Positions 59,299-64,000 of a stretch of DNA of 64,000 bases are shown here, piece by piece. A program made the translations under genes and the position numbers. This stretch comes from DTU098 sp964498525 (GTDB taxonomy: Bacteria; Bacillota; Desulfotomaculia; Desulfotomaculales; Pelotomaculaceae). The notes under the pieces were generated by a model. That model had not been told where the DNA came from and searched no databases. It saw only the letters and a list, made by a program, of their open reading frames with translations. Position 1 is the first letter of the stretch. Each line of letters opens with the position of its first letter. The stretch covers positions 62,001 through 126,000 of the forward strand of contig CAZCGU010000008.1 in assembly GCA_964498525.1 (NCBI GenBank), given 5' to 3'.

Positions 59299-60684
59299 GT
59301 GCAGAAAAGGCAGCATGTTCATTTTATTGGGATTGGTGGCACAGGGATGAGTGCCATCGCCAGGATCATGCTTGAACTGGGTTACCATGTGACCGGGTCG
59401 GACCTGAAAAACTCGGAAGCGGGCGATAGGCTGGAAGCCCTGGGGGCAACCTGTTATCTGGGGCATGCGGCAGATAACGTGGAGGGCGCTGATCTTGTTG
59501 TTGCCTCGACAGCTATTCCCCTCACAAACGTCGAACTGATCAAAGCAAGGGAGAAAGGCCTGCAAGTTATGCATCGCGGTGAGATGCTGGCCTGGTTGAT
59601 GCGGCGTCAAAAGGGTATCGCCATTGCAGGGTCGCACGGAAAAACAACCACAACATCCATGATTGCTCTCATGCTGGAAAAGAATAATTTCGACCCCACC
59701 ATACTAATTGGAGGTGACTTGACAGAAATTGGCGGAAACGCCAAGCTTGGTGAGGGAGACTATCTGGTTGCGGAGGCGGATGAAAGCGACGGTTCTTTTT
59801 TAAAGTTGGATCCTTTTATTGAGGTCATTACCAATATTGAGGACGATCATCTTGATTATTATAAAAGTTTTGCTAATATTGTGGCGGCATTTCGCGACTT
59901 TATGGCCAAGGTGCCCGATACGGGGACAGCAGTGGTATGCGCTGACAATCAAACTATTAAAGGGCTTTTGCAGGAATACCGGCGTCCCCATCTAACCTAT
60001 GCCCTGGAACACCCGGAATCCGACTATGTCTTGAAAAACCTGCGTCTTAACGGACAGGCCACGGCAGGTGATGTCTACGAGCGGGGGGAACTGCTGGGAA
60101 GCCTGGAATTAAGCGTGCCCGGGCGTCACAATTTGTCCAACGCCCTGGCCGCGGTAGCGGTAGGACGTTTTCTGGGCCTGCCCTTTGAGGAGATCGCCGG
60201 ATCCCTCAAAATTTTCAGGGGCGCCGGTCGCAGGTTTCAACTCCGGGGTGAAGTCAGTGGGATCAGAATAATCGATGATTATGCTCATCACCCTTCCGAG
60301 ATCAAGGCAACTCTGAGAGCGGCAGGGCAAGTTAAAACCGGACGGGTGGTGGGTGTTTTCCAGCCTCACCGCTACACCAGGACCTCACTTCTGGGCGAAC
60401 GCTTCGGGGATGCTTTCAGTGATGCGGATGAAATTATCATAAGCGATATTTACAGTGCCGGTGAGAGACCTATTCAGGGGGTTTCCGCCAGCACAATAGT
60501 ATCAGCTATCGAAAAGCACGAAGGCCGTGATGTTGTTTATCTGCCCACCAGGCAGGAAATAGTTGATTATTTGGCTAAAACAGCACGCCCCGGGGATATG
60601 ATTGTGACTATGGGGGCTGGTGATATCTGGTGCGCGGGAGTTGAACTGGTCAGCAAGTTAAAGGAGCGTCATAGGATTGGCTGA
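59299..60684 (+). CDS. murC: UDP-MurNAc:L-alanine ligase MurC
   Basis: First amino acid ligase of the pathway. N-terminal HFIGIGGTGMSAIARIML, ATP loop IAGSHGKTTTTSMIA, EADESDGSFLKL, GRHNLSNALAAVAVG and the late IDDYAHHPSEIKATL are typical. GTG 59299 follows AGGAAGGGGA. 461 aa. The stop overlaps murB by 8 nt. Confidence 0.95.
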   Translation: MQKRQHVHFIGIGGTGMSAIARIMLELGYHVTGSDLKNSEAGDRLEALGATCYLGHAADNVEGADLVVASTAIPLTNVELIKAREKGLQVMHRGEMLAWLMRRQKGIAIAGSHGKTTTTSMIALMLEKNNFDPTILIGGDLTEIGGNAKLGEGDYLVAEADESDGSFLKLDPFIEVITNIEDDHLDYYKSFANIVAAFRDFMAKVPDTGTAVVCADNQTIKGLLQEYRRPHLTYALEHPESDYVLKNLRLNGQATAGDVYERGELLGSLELSVPGRHNLSNALAAVAVGRFLGLPFEEIAGSLKIFRGAGRRFQLRGEVSGIRIIDDYAHHPSEIKATLRAAGQVKTGRVVGVFQPHRYTRTSLLGERFGDAFSDADEIIISDIYSAGERPIQGVSASTIVSAIEKHEGRDVVYLPTRQEIVDYLAKTARPGDMIVTMGAGDIWCAGVELVSKLKERHRIG

Positions 60685-61588
60685 TTCAGCTTTGTACCGT
60701 GAGCTGCAGAAGCTGTTGCCCGGCCGGGTGAGGGCGGGGGAGCTGCTGGAAAACCACACCAGTTGGCGCATCGGCGGTCCATCCGAGATTTTTGTGGAAC
60801 CATTCAGCCGTGCGGAGCTGCAGCTGGCGGTGTCCAACATCCACAAGCGGCAGGCACCCCTTGTGGTAATCGGCAACGGTTCCAACCTGCTGGTTACTGA
60901 AAGAGGGATCCGGGGTGTTGTGGTCAAAATCGGCAGCCGCCTGGGAAGAATTACAACCAGGGATTCCGGGATCACTGCGGAGGCGGGGGCAAAACTGGCC
61001 AAGTTAGCGGCAGTTGCCCGGGACAGCAACCTGGGTGGTTTTGAATTTTCTGCGGGGATACCCGGAACCGTTGGCGGAGCGGTGGTTATGAACGCAGGGG
61101 CCAACGGCCAGTGCATTTGCTCCCTGGTTGGCAAGGTATTGCTGCTCAGCCCGGCAGGGGTGTTTTATCAAAAAACAAATAGAGAAATTGCCTTTGGTTA
61201 CCGTTCCAGTATTTTGCAGAGTGAGCCGGCCATCGTTGTGGAGGCTGAATTCTCCTGTTATTACAGGGATAAGGATGAAATCTCCGCAGAAATGGAGGAG
61301 CATCTTGCCCGGCGCAGAAAAACGCAGCCCCTGGGTTTTCCCAATGCGGGAAGCGTATTCAAAAACCCGCCGGGGGACTCCGCCGGACGTTTGATTGAAG
61401 CGGCGGGACTGAAAGGTTTAAGGATTGGAGACGCCCAAATATCCACTGTTCACGCCAACTTTATCATCAACCTTGGTTCAGCTGCGGCCCGGGATGTCCT
61501 TGAGTTGATTGACAGGGCCAGGGAAAAAGTGTTTGGTTGCTTTGGCGTGGAATTGCAGCTGGAAATTAAGGTTCTCGGTAATGATTAG
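60677..61588 (+). CDS. murB: UDP-N-acetylenolpyruvoylglucosamine reductase MurB
   Basis: FAD enzyme that reduces the enolpyruvyl group to give UDP-MurNAc. ENHTSWRIGGPSEIFVEP, GNGSNLLV, the FAD block GGFEFSAGIPGTVGGAVVMNAGA split over residues ~118-140, and the type II signature PLGFPNAGSVFKNPPGDSAGRLIEAAGLKG (key Ser, Gly and Glu intact) are visible. 303 aa. TTG 60677 inside the end of murC, behind AAAGGAGCG. Confidence 0.95.
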   Translation: MADSALYRELQKLLPGRVRAGELLENHTSWRIGGPSEIFVEPFSRAELQLAVSNIHKRQAPLVVIGNGSNLLVTERGIRGVVVKIGSRLGRITTRDSGITAEAGAKLAKLAAVARDSNLGGFEFSAGIPGTVGGAVVMNAGANGQCICSLVGKVLLLSPAGVFYQKTNREIAFGYRSSILQSEPAIVVEAEFSCYYRDKDEISAEMEEHLARRRKTQPLGFPNAGSVFKNPPGDSAGRLIEAAGLKGLRIGDAQISTVHANFIINLGSAAARDVLELIDRAREKVFGCFGVELQLEIKVLGND

Positions 61589-61602
61589 GCGGAGGTGGCA
61601 GT

Positions 61603-62862
61603 GTGCAAAAGTTTGTGATCGTAGGTGGCAACCGCCTGAAGGGTACCATTCGGGTAAGTGGCTCCAAGAATGCAACGCTGCCGATTTTGGCGGCAAGCAT
61701 CCTGAACGCCGGGAAAAGCACCATTTACGAAGCGCCCCAGCTTAGGGACGTTTCAGTTATGAAAGATGTACTGAGTTACCTTGGGGCAAAAGTCATCAGC
61801 GACCGGAGTACAATTGAAGTTGATAGCTCGACTATTCAATCAGTTGAAATAACCGAAGAACTAATGCGCCGCATGCGCGCTTCAAACCTGGTTTTGGGTT
61901 CCCTATTGGGCAGATTCGGCAGGGTCAAGATATCCTACCCGGGCGGCTGCCAGATCGGCAGCCGCCCTATGAACCTGCATTTAAAAGGCCTGCAGGCCCT
62001 GGGCGCGAAAATACAGGAGAAGTTCGGTTACATTACGGCAGAAGCGGAAAGGTTGCTGGGCGCCGATATTCACCTGGATCTGCCCAGCGTGGGGGCGACA
62101 GAGAATATTATCATGACGGCCATCCTGGCGGAGGGTGTTACGGTTATCCGGAATGCAGCCAAAGAACCGGAAATCGTAGATCTGCAAAACTATTTAAACA
62201 AAATGGGCGCCAGGGTCAAAGGGGCCGGGACAGACACAATTAAAATCGAGGGTGTCAGGCACAGGGAACTGCTTCCGGTTGTGCATACTGTAATCCCCGA
62301 CCGGATTGAAGCGGGGACGCACATGGTGGCCGCGGCTATCACAGGAGGGGAAGTGACTGTAACCAATGTCATCCCCGAACACCTGGAACCCCTCATTGCC
62401 AAACTAAGGGAGGCCGGTATAAGCATAACTGCAGGGGATGACCAGGTCAGGGTGCAGGGACCCGGGCGGGTCAGGCCTGTTGATCTGAAAACAATGCACT
62501 ATCCGGGCTTCCCCACCGACATGCAACCCCAGATGATGGCGCTCTTAAGCCTTGCCGAAGGTACCAGCGTCATCAGCGAAACTATTTTTGAAAACCGGTT
62601 CAAGCATGTAGCCGAACTGCGCAGAATGGGCGCCGATATAAAGGTGGAGGGTCAATCGGCAATCATCAAAGGGGTTGGGAAACTCAGCGGGGCCTATCTG
62701 GAAGCCAGCGACTTGAGGGCCGGGGCGTCGCTGGTGCTGGCAGCCCTGGCGGCTGAAGACGGTACGGTCCTGGAAAACGTGCACCATATTGACCGGGGTT
62801 ACGAGAGACTGGAAGTAAAGTATAACTCCCTGGGGGCAAGAATGATTAGAGTTCACAACTAG
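61603..62862 (+). CDS. murA: UDP-GlcNAc 1-carboxyvinyltransferase MurA
   Basis: Commits UDP-GlcNAc to peptidoglycan by adding enolpyruvate from PEP. N-terminal VVGGNRLKGTIRVSGSKNAT; the catalytic-loop block YPGGCQIGSRPMNLHLKGL carries the PEP-reactive cysteine (fosfomycin target) in its usual place; late blocks ALLSLAEGTSVISETIFENR and LVLAALAAEDGTVLE follow. GTG 61603 is 14 nt after murB behind GGCGGAGGTGG. 419 aa. Followed by a terminator. Confidence 0.95.
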   Translation: MQKFVIVGGNRLKGTIRVSGSKNATLPILAASILNAGKSTIYEAPQLRDVSVMKDVLSYLGAKVISDRSTIEVDSSTIQSVEITEELMRRMRASNLVLGSLLGRFGRVKISYPGGCQIGSRPMNLHLKGLQALGAKIQEKFGYITAEAERLLGADIHLDLPSVGATENIIMTAILAEGVTVIRNAAKEPEIVDLQNYLNKMGARVKGAGTDTIKIEGVRHRELLPVVHTVIPDRIEAGTHMVAAAITGGEVTVTNVIPEHLEPLIAKLREAGISITAGDDQVRVQGPGRVRPVDLKTMHYPGFPTDMQPQMMALLSLAEGTSVISETIFENRFKHVAELRRMGADIKVEGQSAIIKGVGKLSGAYLEASDLRAGASLVLAALAAEDGTVLENVHHIDRGYERLEVKYNSLGARMIRVHN

Positions 62863-62917
62863 TGGCTCTTTTTTTAGTTGACGGCTGGACAAGGGACCTG
62901 TTTTCCGTGTAAAGAGC

Positions 62918-62946
62918 GGAAAGCCGCTAATAGCGGCTTCCTTTTG
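62918..62946 (+). terminator. Terminator after murA
   Basis: AAGCCGC TAATA GCGGCTT hairpin followed by CCTTTTG. It marks the end of the mraZ-murA transcription unit. Confidence 0.6.
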
Positions 62947-62995
62947 GGAGTTAAAACCGATAGCCTTATGTTTTAATAACCGGTAGAAGTTTTTA

Positions 62996-63124
62996 TTAGA
63001 TGAAAAAAACGCCGAATCCAAAGACCAGCAGAATCAGAATCAAGAACAGGATAAAGCCCCAGTTGCCGATTCCCGGAAAAAAGCCTGCACCACCGGCAGC
63101 CCCACCGGTTGCGCCAAATGCCAT
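62996..63124 (-). CDS. YjcZ-like hydrophobic miniprotein 1 (42 aa)
   Basis: ATG 63124 follows GGGAGGAA. Gly/Ala-rich N-terminus (MAFGATGGAAGGAGFFPGIG), then NWGFILFLILILLVF, ending FFI. This matches the general plan of YjcZ-type sporulation miniproteins: a short flexible part plus one hydrophobic helix. Tandem paralogue of the next gene. It lies on the opposite strand to the dcw genes. Confidence 0.75.
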   Translation of the reverse strand: MAFGATGGAAGGAGFFPGIGNWGFILFLILILLVFGFGVFFI

Positions 63125-63182
63125 TTTGAAATTCCTCCCTCGCGTGATTACTTAAAAACCTTGAGGATAGCAGACCAGCCCT

Positions 63183-63323
63183 TTAGATGAAGAAAATGCC
63201 GAAAGCAAAGATCAACAAAATCAGGATCAGGAAAAGAATGAAGGCCCAGTTGCCAAATCCACCAAATTCCGCCCCGGCTACAGCCCCGCTGGCGGCAGCC
63301 CCACCAGCCGCACCAAATGCCAT
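63183..63323 (-). CDS. YjcZ-like hydrophobic miniprotein 2 (46 aa)
   Basis: ATG 63323 follows AGGAGGAAT. MAFGAAGGAAASGAVAGAEF leads to GNWAFILFLILILLIF and ends FGIFFI. It differs from miniprotein 1 mainly in the Gly/Ala segment; the membrane helix is nearly identical. The pair arose by duplication and probably is co-expressed, with 58 nt between them. Confidence 0.75.
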   Translation of the reverse strand: MAFGAAGGAAASGAVAGAEFGGFGNWAFILFLILILLIFAFGIFFI

Positions 63324-63671
63324 TATTATTCCTCCTTTATGTGGTATTACTACCAGGTTCCTTTGAGGGGACTCAGAATAACCAACTATTATTAAACTCT
63401 GAAAACCTCCACTGCTTCTACCTTATTTCCTATTTCCGAGATATTCCTCCCTTCCGCGGCTTTACAACATTCTATGATTTCTGCTGCCGGATTGTCACAA
63501 AAAGAGGTAAAGTTTGCCATTATTTTAAATTGAATCAAAAATCATATTTTCTATGGGCCCACGGAAGGCATGGCCGGATTTGTTTTTCAAAGTTTCTTAT
63601 GGACAAGTCTTACTTGGTTGGTATAATTACATATGGGGAAAACTAATTCAGGTTGAACCGGAGTGAATTTC
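63324..63671. other. Intergenic region before ftsQ
   Basis: About 350 bp containing the divergent control regions of the YjcZ-like pair and ftsQ. A 109-codon plus-strand frame (63317-63646) has no SD and reads as non-coding. Confidence 0.5.
63600..63627 (+). promoter_or_regulatory. Sigma-A promoter of ftsQ
   Basis: TGGACA, 16-nt spacer, perfect TATAAT (63622-63627), 45 nt upstream of ftsQ. It gives ftsQ its own transcription after the interruption of the cluster. Confidence 0.65.
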
Positions 63672-64000
63672 TTGACCGGTTACTATAAAAGAAGTAATGG
63701 GAAAAAGAAATGGAATGTCCTGGAAAGCGTTTTTTTTATTTTAATACTTATTGTCAGCGGGTATGTCCTGCTGCAGTCCCCAATTTTTGAGGTTCACCAG
63801 GTGCATGTGCGGGGCAACGAATTTTTAAGCGAAGATCAAATAATCGCCGTTGCCAATGTTGGTATAGGTGAAAACATTTTTAAGGTTGATTTAAATGCGG
63901 CTGTGGCCAATTTGGAACTAATCTCCATGGTCAAAGAAGTCCGGGCGGACAGGTCGCTTCCGTCCACAGTTGTTTTTACTATACTGGAGCGCAAGCCCCT
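63672..64000 (+). CDS. ftsQ: FtsQ/DivIB division protein, 3' end outside window
   Basis: The N-terminal 109 residues are visible. A short basic cytoplasmic start (YYKRSNGKKKWNVL) and one membrane helix (FFILILIVSGYVLL) lead into a POTRA domain (IFEVHQVHVRGNEFLSEDQI, LISMVKEVRADRSLPSTVVF). TTG 63672 lies 8 nt behind GGAG; GTG 63663 is the alternative. It is part of the FtsQ-FtsL-FtsB bridge of the divisome. Confidence 0.85.
   Translation, partial: MTGYYKRSNGKKKWNVLESVFFILILIVSGYVLLQSPIFEVHQVHVRGNEFLSEDQIIAVANVGIGENIFKVDLNAAVANLELISMVKEVRADRSLPSTVVFTILERKP

Noticed and set aside
63317..63646. 109-codon plus-strand frame upstream of ftsQ
   Set aside because: No SD; overlaps the promoter region of ftsQ and the start of a miniprotein gene in antisense.

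Overview
The window looks like the chromosome of a spore-forming, anaerobic, sulfate-reducing Bacillota of the Desulfotomaculum/Pelotomaculum group (Peptococcaceae-like). Four things point there: an APS reductase (aprBA) followed by qmoAB and an hdrCB pair in place of qmoC, which is the Gram-positive sulfate-reducer arrangement; a K+-independent type membrane pyrophosphatase; spore-associated genes (DUF3231/CotF-like protein, YjcZ-like miniproteins, GH18 and polysaccharide deacetylase enzymes); and moderately high GC with frequent GTG/TTG starts behind strong Shine-Dalgarno (SD) sites. The genus is inference; no 16S gene is present.

Layout. 1-1.8 kb: 3' part of a DUF4855 surface-type protein. 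2.9-4.9 kb: hppA behind a long leader. 5.2-8.0 kb (minus strand): DUF3231 spore protein, a 55-aa membrane miniprotein and the YhaM exoribonuclease. 8.2-9.5 kb: a small cysteine-containing protein, then a decayed AT-rich patch with a twice-frameshifted pseudogene and orphan domain fragments. 9.7-12.1 kb: a complete polar amino acid ABC transporter, then a 64-nt long hairpin. 12.4-15 kb: rubredoxin, tRNA-Leu(UAA) and small hypotheticals. 15.4-22.8 kb: the aprBA-qmoAB-hdrCB respiratory operon. 23-28.3 kb: PspC protein, flavoprotein, class A PBP, HtrA protease, Cys-cluster protein. 28.6-29.6 kb: a tandem array of tiny paralogous proteins. 29.8-35.2 kb (minus strand): GlcF/GlcD-type oxidase, polysaccharide deacetylase, MFS transporter. 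35.3-46.2 kb: GH18, feoAB, dacF, fur, a GH57-GT4 fusion, a conserved unknown, a 53-aa ORF and a PHP phosphatase. 46.6-64 kb: the dcw division/peptidoglycan cluster mraZ-rsmH-ftsL-pbp(spoVD/ftsI)-murE-murF-mraY-murD-ftsW-murG-murC-murB-murA-ftsQ(partial), interrupted before ftsQ by two minus-strand YjcZ-like genes.

How the genes work together. AprBA reduces APS to sulfite with electrons that the QmoAB-HdrCB complex is thought to deliver from menaquinol. Sulfate activation releases pyrophosphate, and HppA could conserve that energy as an ion gradient. FeoAB and Fur supply and sense the iron these Fe-S enzymes need; a strong promoter with an operator-like inverted repeat precedes feoA. The dcw cluster carries almost the whole cytoplasmic peptidoglycan pathway from UDP-GlcNAc to lipid II plus septal synthases. 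Only ddl is missing among the expected ligase genes.

Most unusual observations: aprA appears to start at a CTG codon; three exactly 47-residue paralogues sit in tandem with visible duplication scars; the ftsL frame overlaps the next PBP gene by 119 nt; three period-10 repeats matching MraZ boxes precede mraZ; a 64-nt near-perfect hairpin follows the ABC transporter; and a frameshifted pseudogene sits in an AT-rich island. I did not find a CRISPR array, prophage, intact insertion sequence or recognisable defence system.
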